Source: Roseburia sp. 1XD42-69
Lineage (GTDB): Bacteria; Bacillota; Clostridia; Lachnospirales; Lachnospiraceae
Reading direction: 5' to 3'
Assembly: GCF_003612565.1 (NCBI RefSeq)
Contig: NZ_RAZG01000013.1
Span: 1-64,000 of the forward strand
DNA: 64,000 nt
Positions 25,883 through 35,803 of the stretch are shown piece by piece. How positions within the stretch are numbered: position 1 is the stretch's first letter; each line of letters begins with the position of its first letter. A program made the position numbers and the translations under genes. The notes beneath the pieces are model-generated. The model saw only the letters and a program-made list of their open reading frames with translations, ran no database searches and was not told where the DNA came from.

Positions 25883-26911
25883 TTATTTCACTTTAAAACT
25901 CACCTTTTTCGTATTCCCCGCTTTGTCTGTCAGCACTAACTTATAACTTCCCGCCTTATTGACCTTTTTTCCGCTTTTTATTTTCTGCCCGTTTAAAGTT
26001 GCGGACTTCATCCCTGCAATTTTATCGGAAAAAGTAATTTTCACACCTTTTTTATAGGTTTTGTTTTTCATGTTTGTCTTAGGTTTTGTGGTATCAATGG
26101 TGAATTTCACTGTTTTCTTTTTGCCGTTTAAAAGTTTCGTCTGAAGCTTGTATACCCCGTCTGTTCCAAAATACCAGTTCTTGTACCCGTCAGTAGTAAC
26201 TCCCATACTTTCGCTGTTGCTGTTGCTGTTGCTGCTGTAATCCGCCTTGATTTCCTGATAATCCACGTAGGTTAATACCCCCTTGGATTTTATGGCCACC
26301 TTTTTAAAGTTATTATAAATGCCGTTATTTTTTACTCCGGTAAAATCCACTTTATCCACATCATAAAGGCTTTTATCAAAAACTGCGTAAAACTTCTCTC
26401 CCTCTTTTAACTTGCGCAAATCAAAATCTACAGTCCTGCCGTCCTGGCGCACTTTACCGTTGGTATAATATACTGGATAGGGGCATTCCACAACTGCATC
26501 GGCAAATTCTATCGAAGGGACTCCCTCCTGGAGTAATGCGTTTCCCTCGCCAATTTCTGTCCCGTCTTCCATACCTGCAAAGGCACTTCCCTCCGAAATG
26601 ATATATTTCTTATTGATTTCCGCAAAAAACTGCTCTGCCTCCCCTTTTTTATGATGATTTTTTTCCTGTATCACCCTGCTGTACTGTTTTCCGTTAATGG
26701 TAACCTTATGGAAGGGCTCTTCCACCACATCCGGCCCAAAATGGTTGATTAGCTGGGCAATTTCCTGCTCCGTAAGGTAATACTGGCTGTACTCATCCAC
26801 AGATAAATCCTTGTTTACCGTAAGCTCCACCTTCGCCCCGCACCCGGAGGCAAAAATCATCACTGCTGACAGTATACATAATCCCATATGTCTTAAAAAA
26901 TTTTTCTTCAT
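25883..26911 (-). CDS. Secreted lipoprotein with C-terminal beta repeat
   Basis: 342-aa predicted lipoprotein. The signal peptide ends in a lipobox (MIFASGC, Cys near residue 25). The mature protein has no recognised catalytic domain. The C-terminal about 70 residues (DTTKPKTNMKNKTYKKGVKI onward, ending DKAGNTKKVSFKVK) look like a Lys-rich Ig/FN3-like bacterial surface domain. The start at 26911 follows GAAGGAGATATT. Function unknown; similar surface beta-domain proteins occur at 38419 and 54751. Confidence 0.72.
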   Translation of the reverse strand: MKKNFLRHMGLCILSAVMIFASGCGAKVELTVNKDLSVDEYSQYYLTEQEIAQLINHFGPDVVEEPFHKVTINGKQYSRVIQEKNHHKKGEAEQFFAEINKKYIISEGSAFAGMEDGTEIGEGNALLQEGVPSIEFADAVVECPYPVYYTNGKVRQDGRTVDFDLRKLKEGEKFYAVFDKSLYDVDKVDFTGVKNNGIYNNFKKVAIKSKGVLTYVDYQEIKADYSSNSNSNSESMGVTTDGYKNWYFGTDGVYKLQTKLLNGKKKTVKFTIDTTKPKTNMKNKTYKKGVKITFSDKIAGMKSATLNGQKIKSGKKVNKAGSYKLVLTDKAGNTKKVSFKVK

Positions 26912-27030
26912 AATATCTCCTTCTGACCGAACTTTCCTCCAGTTACACTTCAATCCTATCTTAACACAGATTGGTTAAAAATGGCTGTCCCAAATATAAT
27001 TTTCATAAAAACTTAAGAAACCCCAATTTG

Positions 27031-27059
27031 TTGCCAATTAAAAATATCCATGATACAAT
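27031..27059 (+). promoter_or_regulatory. Promoter of proC
   Basis: TTGCCA (27031-27036), a 17-bp spacer and TACAAT (27054-27059), 30 bases before the proC start. Confidence 0.65.
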
Positions 27060-27089
27060 ATATTTAACTTTACATAACGGAGGTCAATT

Positions 27090-27893
27090 ATGAAAAAATC
27101 CATTACTTTTATCGGCGGCGGCAATATGGCATCTGCCATTATCGGCGGTATCTTAAAAGCAGGTTTTGCAGACCCGGAAGATATCACAGCCACCGCAAAG
27201 ACAGATCTTACCTGTGAAAAATTAAAAAAAGAATATAACATAAGAGCCACCACAGATAATGCCAAAGCGGCGGAACACGCAGATATTCTATTCCTGGCGG
27301 TAAAACCCTTTCTGTTTAAAAGCGTTATCCCCCAAATCCGTGACATGGTGAAACCGGAAGCCCTGATTGTATCCATTGCCGCCGGACAGACTATGGATGC
27401 CATAGAAACCCTATTTGACAAAGATATTAAACTGATACGGGTAATGCCAAACACTCCGGCCCTTGTGGGGGAATCCATGAGCGCCCTGTGCCAAAACAGC
27501 CATGTTACCAAGGAGGAAATGGCGGAAATCCTAAAGATTTTTGAAAGTTTTGGGAAAGCGGAAACCCTGCCGGAATCTTTGATGGATACCGTTACCGGAA
27601 TCAGCGGTTCCTCCCCGGCCTATGTGTACATTATGATTGAAGCCATGGCAGACGCCGCCGTGGCAGACGGTATGACAAGAACCCAGGCGTATAAATTTGC
27701 CGCTCAAGCTGTCCTTGGCTCCGCCAAAATGGTATTGGAGACAGGAAAACATCCCGGTGAATTAAAGGATGCTGTCTGCTCCCCGGGAGGCACTACCATT
27801 GCCGCTGTGGCCAAACTGGAGGAAAAGGGATTTCGGGATGCCGTAATTTCCGCCCAGAGAAGCTGTGTGGCAAAGTCAAAGGAAATGAAATAA
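27090..27893 (+). CDS. proC: Pyrroline-5-carboxylate reductase
   Basis: 267-aa enzyme reducing 1-pyrroline-5-carboxylate to proline with NAD(P)H. The Rossmann motif is FIGGGNMASAIIGGILKAG. VRVMPNTPALVGESM (seen as IRVMPNTPAL) and the signature DAVCSPGGTTIAAV near the C-terminus match the family. The ATG follows CGGAGG. Single gene with its own promoter and terminator; no proBA nearby. Confidence 0.94.
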   Translation: MKKSITFIGGGNMASAIIGGILKAGFADPEDITATAKTDLTCEKLKKEYNIRATTDNAKAAEHADILFLAVKPFLFKSVIPQIRDMVKPEALIVSIAAGQTMDAIETLFDKDIKLIRVMPNTPALVGESMSALCQNSHVTKEEMAEILKIFESFGKAETLPESLMDTVTGISGSSPAYVYIMIEAMADAAVADGMTRTQAYKFAAQAVLGSAKMVLETGKHPGELKDAVCSPGGTTIAAVAKLEEKGFRDAVISAQRSCVAKSKEMK

Positions 27894-27902
27894 CAGAAAA
27901 AA

Positions 27903-27937
27903 CTGCCTGAAAATTGCAAAACATCATTTTCAGGCAG
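27903..27937. terminator. Terminator between convergent proC and DUF4250 genes
   Basis: CTGCCTGAAAAT and ATTTTCAGGCAG form a 12-bp perfect stem with an 11-nt loop. A-rich before and T-rich after, so usable in both directions. Confidence 0.82.
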
Positions 27938-27951
27938 CCTTTACAGTTTCT

Positions 27952-28134
27952 TTAAACAAACTGATTTTTCCCCTCATCATAAGCGTAATCCAGCACTTGA
28001 AGGGTATCCCGGATTGTCTCCTCCGCTATGTTCTGGGATGCACAAAATTCCTCCAGGGATTCATAGCGGTTCCGAAGCTGTGTATTCACATAACTTAAAA
28101 GCATTGCCGGGTCTTTGGGTAAACTGTACTCCAT
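27952..28134 (-). CDS. DUF4250 small protein
   Basis: 60-aa protein, LPKDPAMLLSYVNTQLRNRY then SLEEFC, the pattern of family DUF4250. Probably cytoplasmic and helical. Last gene of the long minus-strand lon-ysxC-znu operon, 32 bases after the parvulin gene, with GAGGTGAT upstream. Function unknown. Confidence 0.8.
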   Translation of the reverse strand: MEYSLPKDPAMLLSYVNTQLRNRYESLEEFCASQNIAEETIRDTLQVLDYAYDEGKNQFV

Positions 28135-28166
28135 AAAATCACATCACCTCTAAATTTATAAAAGAG

Positions 28167-28913
28167 TTATTTTTTTCTCTCCACTCCGTATTTTGCCTCC
28201 AATTCCTTCACAGTATTCGCATATTTTTCCTGTTTTCTCTGCTGCAGAAGCTGGGAGTAAAGATTGTCCTTAATCTCCTCATAGGAGACTTTCTTTTCCT
28301 CTTTTTTATCCTCCACAAGAATCAGATGATAGCCAAACTGGGTTTTTACCGGGCCTAAAACTTTCCCCATTTCTCCCTCAAAAGCAGCTTTTTCAAACTC
28401 CGGAACCATCTGTCCCTTGCCAAAATATCCCAAATCTCCACCTTTTTCTGAAGACGGGCAGGTAGAATACTCCCTTGCCGCTTCCTCAAAGGCTTTTCCC
28501 TCCGAAATCTCCTTTGCGATTTTTTCCGCCTGCTCTTTTTCCTCCACTAAAATATGCTTTGCGCAAACCTGTGCCCCTGCCACAAACTGTCCCGGATTCT
28601 CATCATAAAACTTCTTGATTTCCTTTTCGTCCACCGCCACTTTTTCAATGACAGAGGTTGCCGCCATATGGCTTGCCAGCTCATTTTTCATCTTCTCCAA
28701 AGTCTCTTTATATTCCTGAGACTCCTTAATCTTCTCCTCATCTGCCATCTTTGCAAAAAGATGGAATCCGATTAACTGCTCTAAAAGCTCGTCTTTCGCC
28801 TGGGGATTGGAAAGGTAAACCTGCTGCTCGGGAGGATAATTTGCAATCAGGTTATTTAACTCCTTCTCCGTAATCTCATGTCCTGCTGCCACCGCTAATA
28901 TTTTTTCGCTCAT
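28167..28913 (-). CDS. Parvulin-type peptidyl-prolyl isomerase, cytoplasmic
   Basis: 248-aa protein. An N-terminal SurA/PrsA-like helical part (TEKELNNLIANYPPEQQVYL) is followed by a parvulin domain (about residues 117-205) with CAKHILVEEKEQAEKI, SSEKGGDLGYFGKGQMVPEF and FGYHLILVED. There is no signal peptide or lipobox, unlike PrsA, so it should act in the cytoplasm as a foldase. Located after the zinc transporter genes, probably in the same transcript. Confidence 0.87.
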   Translation of the reverse strand: MSEKILAVAAGHEITEKELNNLIANYPPEQQVYLSNPQAKDELLEQLIGFHLFAKMADEEKIKESQEYKETLEKMKNELASHMAATSVIEKVAVDEKEIKKFYDENPGQFVAGAQVCAKHILVEEKEQAEKIAKEISEGKAFEEAAREYSTCPSSEKGGDLGYFGKGQMVPEFEKAAFEGEMGKVLGPVKTQFGYHLILVEDKKEEKKVSYEEIKDNLYSQLLQQRKQEKYANTVKELEAKYGVERKK

Positions 28914-28942
28914 TTCTTTCTCCTTTTTCTATTTATTTAAAT

Positions 28943-29761
28943 TTACACATTCCTCTTACCTGCATACACATAGGTGCTAAAATAAAGCACAGATGCGATA
29001 ATCACAATCATAGGCCCTGTTGCCACATTAGTATAATAGGAAATAAAAAGGCCCAAAATCCCGGAAAACAGAGAAAATACCAGGGAAAAGAAATGATACT
29101 CCCGCATGTTTTCCGATATATTCCTGCTGGCCGCCGCCGGCAGGATTAATAGTGCATTGATAATTAAAATTCCCACCCATTTAATGGAAAGCATCACAAT
29201 CAAAGCCATCACCACCGCAAAAAGGTTTTCCATCAGTTTCACAGGAATATGCCTTCCTTTTGCCAATGTCCTGTGGATGCTTGCCGCATTGAGATAATTA
29301 AAGCAAAAGCACCAGAAGACCAGGGTAAAGGCAAAAATCCCCAGAAGATACAGGATTTCCCCCCGGGTAATACTTAAAATATCCCCCACCAAGAGACTTG
29401 AATATTTGCTGAAATTTCCCCCGGCAGATAAAATTGCAAGGCCCAAAGCCACGCTGCAGGAGGAAAACACGGAAATTACCGTATCAAACGCCGCTACCCT
29501 CTCTCCAATAAAATTCAAGAGAAGGGCAAAAGCCACGGCAAACACAATCATGGAAAGGCTCGTGTCACCAATGCCAAAAACCACCCCAAGGGCGATCCCC
29601 GTCAATGCGGAATGGCCCAGGGCATCAGAAAAAAACGCCATTTTTTTCTGGACAATCATGGTTCCCAAAAGCCCGAATAACGGGGTAATAATAAGTACCG
29701 CCAAAAAGGCATTCCTCATAAACCCATACTGAAAAAATGCCGTAAGGCTTTCTAATCCCAT
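28943..29761 (-). CDS. Zinc/manganese ABC transporter permease (ZnuB-like)
   Basis: 272-aa membrane protein of the ABC-3 family with about eight helices. KKMAFFSDALGHSALTGIAL is the typical ABC-3 signature. It overlaps the ATPase gene upstream by ten bases. With the ATPase and the binding protein it forms a complete metal importer. The binding protein's ligands favour zinc. Confidence 0.88.
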   Translation of the reverse strand: MGLESLTAFFQYGFMRNAFLAVLIITPLFGLLGTMIVQKKMAFFSDALGHSALTGIALGVVFGIGDTSLSMIVFAVAFALLLNFIGERVAAFDTVISVFSSCSVALGLAILSAGGNFSKYSSLLVGDILSITRGEILYLLGIFAFTLVFWCFCFNYLNAASIHRTLAKGRHIPVKLMENLFAVVMALIVMLSIKWVGILIINALLILPAAASRNISENMREYHFFSLVFSLFSGILGLFISYYTNVATGPMIVIIASVLYFSTYVYAGKRNV

Positions 29762-30552
29762 GTTATCTCACCTGCCTTCTTTCCCCTGTCTCTCTTTTTC
29801 GACACATACCCCGGAAGTTCCTCTCCCCCGAATATTTCTTTAAATTCCTCACTTGCAAAAACATCTTTGGCGCTGCCGGATTTTACCACGGTCTGGTCTA
29901 AAAGGATTACCTGGTCTGCATATTTCGCCACATAGTCCAAATCATGGGAAATTAAAATAATGGACAGGTCAAAATTTTCTTTCAGGTATTCCATAGTGCG
30001 GTAAAAAAGCTCCATGCCGCTTTGGTCCACCCCGGAAACCGGCTCGTCCAAGAGAAGAAGGTTTGGCTCGTCCATAATTGCCATGGCCAGGAGCACCCGC
30101 TGAAGCTGGCCCCCGGAAAGCTTGCACACCTGCCTGTCCAATAAATCTTCCACCTCAAATATTTTTAAAGCCTCTTTGATTTCCTCTGCAATACTTTTTT
30201 TCTTTTTTAAAAATACAGGGAAACGGTAATGGTAACTGGCAATTAAATCATATACGGAAATGGGAGTGCTTTTTTCAATATTCAGGCTCTGGGGCACATA
30301 GCCGATTTTCAGTTTCTGAATCCTGCCGTTTTCCCTGTCCTTAAATTCAATGTCCCCCTCATGGGGAATATCGTTTAATATGGCCCGGATTAAGGTGGAT
30401 TTTCCCGCCCCGTTTTTTCCAATTATCACATTTAAACTTCCGCAGTGAATGTGCAGGTTTACATCCTCCAAAATCACCTGCTCCCCTAAACGAACCCCCA
30501 GATGGTTAATTTTTATGCAATGCAGCCCGCAGGGCTTTCTGATTTTCTTCAT
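29752..30552 (-). CDS. Metal ABC transporter ATPase (ZnuC-like)
   Basis: 266-aa ABC ATPase. Walker A is IGKNGAGKSTLI, signature LSGGQLQRVLLAMAIM, Walker B NLLLLDEPVSGVD, and the H-loop LISHDLDYVAK. ABC-3 metal-family layout. It starts one base after the binding-protein gene stop and overlaps the permease gene. Confidence 0.9.
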   Translation of the reverse strand: MKKIRKPCGLHCIKINHLGVRLGEQVILEDVNLHIHCGSLNVIIGKNGAGKSTLIRAILNDIPHEGDIEFKDRENGRIQKLKIGYVPQSLNIEKSTPISVYDLIASYHYRFPVFLKKKKSIAEEIKEALKIFEVEDLLDRQVCKLSGGQLQRVLLAMAIMDEPNLLLLDEPVSGVDQSGMELFYRTMEYLKENFDLSIILISHDLDYVAKYADQVILLDQTVVKSGSAKDVFASEEFKEIFGGEELPGYVSKKRDRGKKAGEITWD

Positions 30553-30553
30553 A

Positions 30554-31444
30554 CTATTCCACCCCGTAAGCCTCTTTTATGAGACGGATATTTTCTTCCA
30601 TGCCGCTAAGATAGCTGTCCGAAGAGTAATCCCCCCGCACCAGGGTATCCAAAAAGCACACCTTTGCATCCGTCTCTTTTTTTACGGTTTCCGCCATCTC
30701 GCTTCCATACAGTTCCTCTGCAAAAATCACAGCACTGTCATTTTCCTTAAGGGCAGATATCACATCTGACACCTCACCGGCGGATACCTGGCGCTCTTCG
30801 TCCAAATCCAGGGTAAAGGCCACATGTAACCCGTAATCTTCTGCCAGATAAGCGTATGCTTCATGAAAAGAAATCATACTTTTCCCCTGGATTTTACTTC
30901 TGATTTCCTTCTGCTCCTCCTCCAGTTTGGAAAGTTTTAAAAGATAAGCTTCTTCCTGTCCCTCATAATATTCCCGGTTTCCCTCATCCATCTTGCAAAG
31001 GCCCCGGGCAATATTTTCCACCTGCTTTTTATGCTTTTCTACACTCATCCACACATGGCTGTTATCCTCTAAAAGCCCTGCATCCTGGCTGGCATCTAAA
31101 ATTTTAAGGTCTGGATAGGACTTTGCCACTTTGGACAAAAAATTTTCTATCCCTCCCCCGTTTACGATAAATACATCCGCCCTGGAAAGAAGCTTCATAT
31201 CCTCCGGGGTAAGCTGATAGTCGTGCATACACCCGGTTTGGGGCTCGCTTAAATTTGTAAGGGTTACGCCCTCTGCGTCTCCCACAATATTTTCCGCTGC
31301 AATGTACATGGGGTAAAAGGAAGTCACCACAAAAAATCTCTCTTCCCCCTTTTCCCGGCTTCCCACATAAAGAGCTGTAAAACAATAACCTGCAAACGCC
31401 ACTGCAATAAGCAGCAGCGTTACAAAACCATACTTATGTTTCAT
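30554..31444 (-). CDS. Zinc ABC transporter substrate-binding protein (ZnuA-like)
   Basis: 296-aa cluster A-I binding protein anchored by an N-terminal helix (residues 6-27) without a clear lipobox. Likely metal ligands are His in GCMHDYQL, His in DNSHVWMS, His in MISFHEAYAY and Asp in CFLDTLV. Three His plus Asp favour Zn over Mn, which usually has Glu in third place. There is no His-rich loop. The start overlaps the end of ysxC by 11 bases, so zinc uptake is tied to the lon-ysxC transcript. Confidence 0.88.
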   Translation of the reverse strand: MKHKYGFVTLLLIAVAFAGYCFTALYVGSREKGEERFFVVTSFYPMYIAAENIVGDAEGVTLTNLSEPQTGCMHDYQLTPEDMKLLSRADVFIVNGGGIENFLSKVAKSYPDLKILDASQDAGLLEDNSHVWMSVEKHKKQVENIARGLCKMDEGNREYYEGQEEAYLLKLSKLEEEQKEIRSKIQGKSMISFHEAYAYLAEDYGLHVAFTLDLDEERQVSAGEVSDVISALKENDSAVIFAEELYGSEMAETVKKETDAKVCFLDTLVRGDYSSDSYLSGMEENIRLIKEAYGVE

Positions 31445-32045
31445 TCTTTTTCTCTGCTGCCTCCAGTACCAGGGTGTCCATGTATTCCCATATTTCCTCC
31501 CTGCCCTGTTTTGTCATGGCTGAATAGGGAAAAACCTTTGTCCCCGGCTCCACCTTTAGGCCCTCCCGTATGATTTTTACATTTTTCTGCACCTGGCTTC
31601 TCTTTATTTTATCTAGTTTTGTGGCAATGATGATGGGGGCAAAGCCCTGATACACCATCCACTCATACATCATCCTGTCATTTTCCGAGGGGGCATGGCG
31701 GATATCAATGAGAAGAAACACTGCCAAAAGCTGCTTAGAGCTGTGGAGATAATTTTCTATCATAGCGCCCCACTTTTTCTTTTCCGATTCAGCAATCTTG
31801 GCATAACCGTACCCCGGCAAATCCACCAGATACATTTCCCCGTTGATATTGTAGAAATTAATGGTCTGGGTCTTCCCCGGCTGTGCGGAGGTTCTGGCCA
31901 AAGATTTCCGGTTCATCAGCCCGTTAATGAGAGATGATTTTCCCACATTGGATTTTCCGGCAAAAGCCACCTCCGGCAGTGTATTTTCCGGGAGTTTGCT
32001 GGTAACGCCGCAGACGGTTTCCAACTCCACATTTTTTATAATCAT
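31434..32045 (-). CDS. ysxC: Ribosome biogenesis GTP-binding protein YsxC/EngB
   Basis: 203-aa essential GTPase of the TrmE-Era-EngA-EngB branch. G1 is FAGKSNVGKSSLIN, G3 is VDLPGYGYAK and G4 is ATKLDK. It follows lon by 41 bases, the conserved Firmicute order. It acts in large-subunit assembly. Confidence 0.94.
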   Translation of the reverse strand: MIIKNVELETVCGVTSKLPENTLPEVAFAGKSNVGKSSLINGLMNRKSLARTSAQPGKTQTINFYNINGEMYLVDLPGYGYAKIAESEKKKWGAMIENYLHSSKQLLAVFLLIDIRHAPSENDRMMYEWMVYQGFAPIIIATKLDKIKRSQVQKNVKIIREGLKVEPGTKVFPYSAMTKQGREEIWEYMDTLVLEAAEKKNET

Positions 32046-32086
32046 AGTTCCCTCCGTTTTCCAGATTGTGCCCGGGAAACCCCGGA

Positions 32087-34402
32087 TTATACCAGGGCTG
32101 TATCAAGGACCTCCTGCATGGTTTCCACATACACGATTTTTAACCCCTGTTTTATCTCCTCAGATATCTCCTCAATATCTTTCTGGTTCTTCTTTGGCAC
32201 GCACACGGTCTTAATCCCCGCATTTTTTGCAGCCAGGGTTTTCTCCTTTAGCCCTCCTATGGGAAGGACTCTCCCCCTTAAGGTAATCTCCCCTGTCATA
32301 GCCACATCCGCCCGGACTTTCCGCTTCGTAATAGCGGAGAGCATAGCGGTGGCCATAGTAATCCCCGCCGAAGGCCCGTCTTTTGGAACTGCGCCTTCGG
32401 GTATATGGATGTGGATATCATTCTCTTTAAAAAATTCTTTTGAGATATGGAATTCTTTGCTCACGGAACGGATATAGCTGATGCCCGCCTGGGCGGATTC
32501 CTTCATCACATCCCCAAGCTGCCCGGTGAGCTGAAACTCCCCTTTTCCCGGCATTACATTCACTTCAATCTCTAAAGTGTCCCCACCTACGCTGGTCCAT
32601 GCCAGGCCCCGGACAATTCCGATTTCATCGCTTTTTCCCGCCTTATCGTAACTGTACTTTTCTTTTCCCAGGTATTTTCCCAGATTTTTTCTGGTGACAG
32701 CCACCTTCTTCTTATCCCCCTCATACACTTCCCTGGCAGCTTTCCTGCAGATTTCTCCCAGTTTCCGCTCCAAGTTCCTGACTCCCGCCTCCCTGGTATA
32801 CCCGCGGATTACCAAGGAAAGGGCATCCTTGCTGAGGGTGAGCTGTTCTTTTTTCAGGCCGTTTTTCTTTAACTGTTTTTTTACAAGATGCTCACTGGCA
32901 ATATGCATTTTTTCATTTTCCGTGTAACTTGTCACTTCTATGATTTCCATACGGTCCAAAAGGGGCCTTGGGATGTCCTGGGCGGAGTTTGCCGTGGCAA
33001 TAAACAACACTTCCGACAAATCTATGGGAATCTCCACATAGTGATCCATGAACTTACTGTTTTGTTCCGAATCCAGCACCTCCAGCAAAGCCGATGAAGT
33101 GTCCCCTTTATAATCGCTGCTGACCTTATCAATCTCATCCAAAAGCATCAGGGGATTTTTTACCCCTGCAGACCTAAGCCCTGAGACAATGCGGCCGGGC
33201 ATGGCACCCACATAGGTTCTTCTGTGGCCTCTGATTTCCGCCTCATCCCTTACGCCCCCTAAACAAATGCGCACATACTCTTTGGAAAGAGCCTTTGCCA
33301 CAGACCTGGCAATACTTGTCTTGCCTGTTCCCGGAGGTCCCACAAGGCAGATAATTGGGCTTTCCCCTTTGCTGGTAAGATTTCTCACCGCCAAAAACTC
33401 CAGCATCCTTTCTTTCACTTTCTCTAGTCCGTAATGGTCATTATTTAATATTTTTTCCGCATGCTTCAAATCCTTATTATCCCTGGATGCCTTCTCCCAG
33501 GGCAGATCCAAAAGTGTCTCAATATATCCCCTGGCCACAGCGCTCTCGGAAGAACTGGAACCAATATTTTTAAAGCGTTTAATTTCTTTTTCTATTTTTT
33601 CTTTTACATCTTTATTTGCTTTTAACTTCTTTAAAGCCTCAAAAAAATGGTCCACATCGGACTCTGTGTTATCCTCCCCCAACTCCTCCCGAATTACTTT
33701 CATCTGTTCCCGGAGCAGATATTCTTTCTGGTTTTTGTCCACTCTCTCCTTGACCTTTTCCTGAAACTCCCTCTTGATTTGAATAATATTTTCTTCCTGC
33801 AATATCATGGTCATGAGAACCTCATACCGGTCCTCCAAGGTCACAGCCTCCAGAAATTTTTGTTTTTCCTCATAGTGGATAGGGATATTGTTTGCAATCA
33901 TATCCATCAAATGTTCCACGTCCCTTTCATCCGCCACCTGTCTGGCAAACTCCTTGCCCTGCTTGGGATTTAACGAGGAATAATGGGCATAAATTTCCTG
34001 GATGGCCCGAAGCATCCCCTCTTTTACCACAGGGGAATATGCATTTTCGCTGTCGTCCTCAATTTCAAATATCTCTGCCATAAAAAAGGGCTCTGTCTGG
34101 ACAAGACCTGCCAGTTCCGCCCGCTCGCAGCCCTCCACCAAAATACGGACGATATTGTTTTGCATTTTAATCACCTGTTTGATTTCTGCAACCATCCCGA
34201 TATGATACAACTCTTCCAGGCCGGGATTCTCCACCCCTAAATCTTTTTGGGTCACCAGAAAAAGTTTCTGTTCCCCTATCATTGCCTCTTCCACCGCCTG
34301 GATGGATTTTGGCCTGCTGACATCAAAATGCGCCACCATTCCCGGCAAAATCGTCATTCCCCGAAGGGCCACCGCCGGCATTGTCAAACTTGTGTCTCTC
34401 AA
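32087..34402 (-). CDS. lon: ATP-dependent Lon protease
   Basis: About 771-aa LonA protease. The N-terminal LON domain starts at MPAVALRGMTILPGMV. The AAA+ module has Walker A GPPGTGKTSIAR and Walker B PLMLLDEIDK. The catalytic Ser lies in KDGPSAGITMA and the Lys in GGLKEKTLAAKNAG. I prefer the TTG at 34402, which has AAAGAGGG seven bases before it. A GTG eight codons upstream (34426) has no ribosome site. It degrades misfolded cytosolic proteins. It lies downstream of clpX with a hairpin between. Confidence 0.92.
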   Translation of the reverse strand: MRDTSLTMPAVALRGMTILPGMVAHFDVSRPKSIQAVEEAMIGEQKLFLVTQKDLGVENPGLEELYHIGMVAEIKQVIKMQNNIVRILVEGCERAELAGLVQTEPFFMAEIFEIEDDSENAYSPVVKEGMLRAIQEIYAHYSSLNPKQGKEFARQVADERDVEHLMDMIANNIPIHYEEKQKFLEAVTLEDRYEVLMTMILQEENIIQIKREFQEKVKERVDKNQKEYLLREQMKVIREELGEDNTESDVDHFFEALKKLKANKDVKEKIEKEIKRFKNIGSSSSESAVARGYIETLLDLPWEKASRDNKDLKHAEKILNNDHYGLEKVKERMLEFLAVRNLTSKGESPIICLVGPPGTGKTSIARSVAKALSKEYVRICLGGVRDEAEIRGHRRTYVGAMPGRIVSGLRSAGVKNPLMLLDEIDKVSSDYKGDTSSALLEVLDSEQNSKFMDHYVEIPIDLSEVLFIATANSAQDIPRPLLDRMEIIEVTSYTENEKMHIASEHLVKKQLKKNGLKKEQLTLSKDALSLVIRGYTREAGVRNLERKLGEICRKAAREVYEGDKKKVAVTRKNLGKYLGKEKYSYDKAGKSDEIGIVRGLAWTSVGGDTLEIEVNVMPGKGEFQLTGQLGDVMKESAQAGISYIRSVSKEFHISKEFFKENDIHIHIPEGAVPKDGPSAGITMATAMLSAITKRKVRADVAMTGEITLRGRVLPIGGLKEKTLAAKNAGIKTVCVPKKNQKDIEEISEEIKQGLKIVYVETMQEVLDTALV

Positions 34403-34457
34403 TGTAAAACCCTCTTTTCTAATCACTAATGAAATCTTTCCTGCTTCCGTTTACAAA

Positions 34458-34495
34458 AGCTGTCAGCAGTAATGAAAGGTATTACTGTGACAGCT
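34458..34495 (-). terminator. Terminator after clpX
   Basis: On the minus strand AGCTGTCA-CAGTAAT pairs with ATTACTG-(C)-TGACAGCT, a 15-bp stem with one bulged C, followed by TTTTGT. It lies between clpX and lon and may separate or attenuate the two transcripts. Confidence 0.75.
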
Positions 34496-34518
34496 CTCAT
34501 TTTCAGGCTTTTTATTCC

Positions 34519-35796
34519 CTACGCACTTTTTGATTCTAAAAGCAACTGCTCATCTTCCTCCACAGAATCCACATAACCTTTCTGCTCTACCAAGGCCTTA
34601 TCTATGGTACATTCTGTGATTGAGGAATCTGATGGAATTTTATACATTAAATCCATCATAACATTTTCCATAATCGCCCGCAGCCCTCTGGCCCCGGTCT
34701 GTCTATCCAGTGCCTTCCCTGCAACAGCCTCCACCGCATCATCATTGAAATGCAGCGCCACCCCGTCCAGCTCAAAAAGCTTTTTGTACTGCTTAATCAG
34801 GGAATTTTTCGGCTCTGTCAATATGCGGACAAGTGCTTCTTTATCCAGGGAATCCAGGGAAACCGTAACAGGCACCCTTCCGATAAACTCAGGAATCAGG
34901 CCGAACTTAATAAAGTCCTGGGGCATGGCATGTTTAAATGCTTTCCCCACGTTCATCTCCCGTCTGTCCTTTACCGTGGCATTAAAACCAATCGTCTTTT
35001 CATCCAGACGGCTTTCAATAATTTTTTCCAGCCCGTCAAACGCACCACCGCAGATAAATAAAATATTGGTAGTATCTATCTGAATCAGCTCCTGCTGGGG
35101 ATGCTTCCTGCCCCCCTGAGGCGGAACAGACGCAACCGTCCCCTCCAAAATTTTAAGCAGGGCCTGCTGTACTCCCTCCCCGGACACATCCCGGGTAATG
35201 GATACATTTTCTGACTTCTTGGTAATCTTGTCAATCTCATCTATATAGATAATACCGTGCTGCGCCCGGTCAATATCATAATCTGCCGCCTGAATAATCT
35301 TCAGCAGGATATTTTCCACATCCTCCCCCACATAACCGGCTTCTGTCAATGTGGTGGCATCTGCAATGGCAAAGGGCACATTTAAAATTCTTGCTAAGGT
35401 CTGGGCAAGGTAAGTTTTTCCGGAACCTGTGGGCCCAAGCATTAAAATATTGCTTTTCTGCAGCTCCACGTCAAGATCCGTCCCCGCCAAAATCCTTTTG
35501 TAATGATTATACACTGCAACGGAGAGCACTTTTTTTGCATTGTCCTGACCAATGACATACTCATCCAGAAAATTTTTTAACTCCTCAGGTTTTAGCAGAT
35601 TAATCTGCTCCTCAACCTGCTCCTCGTCCTCTTCCTCAAATTCTTCCTCAATAATTTCTGCGCAGATATCCACACATACATCACAGATGTATGCCCCGTT
35701 GGGTCCTGCAATCAGTTTTCGCACCTGTTCCTGGGATTTTCCGCAAAAGGAACAACGAATCCTTTCTTCACCGCCAATAAAACTTCTTCCTGCCAT
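34519..35796 (-). CDS. clpX: ATP-dependent Clp protease ATP-binding subunit ClpX
   Basis: 425-aa AAA+ unfoldase. The N-terminal zinc-binding domain has C-x2-C...C-x2-C ([18 protein letters not shown]). Walker A is [14 protein letters not shown] and Walker [11 protein letters not shown]-like ([10 protein letters not shown]). The ClpP-docking IGF loop is present as TIGFNA. Seven bases after clpP, in the same transcript. Confidence 0.95.
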   Translation of the reverse strand: MAGRSFIGGEERIRCSFCGKSQEQVRKLIAGPNGAYICDVCVDICAEIIEEEFEEEDEEQVEEQINLLKPEELKNFLDEYVIGQDNAKKVLSVAVYNHYKRILAGTDLDVELQKSNILMLGPTGSGKTYLAQTLARILNVPFAIADATTLTEAGYVGEDVENILLKIIQAADYDIDRAQHGIIYIDEIDKITKKSENVSITRDVSGEGVQQALLKILEGTVASVPPQGGRKHPQQELIQIDTTNILFICGGAFDGLEKIIESRLDEKTIGFNATVKDRREMNVGKAFKHAMPQDFIKFGLIPEFIGRVPVTVSLDSLDKEALVRILTEPKNSLIKQYKKLFELDGVALHFNDDAVEAVAGKALDRQTGARGLRAIMENVMMDLMYKIPSDSSITECTIDKALVEQKGYVDSVEEDEQLLLESKSA

Positions 35797-35803
35797 CTCT
35801 CAT

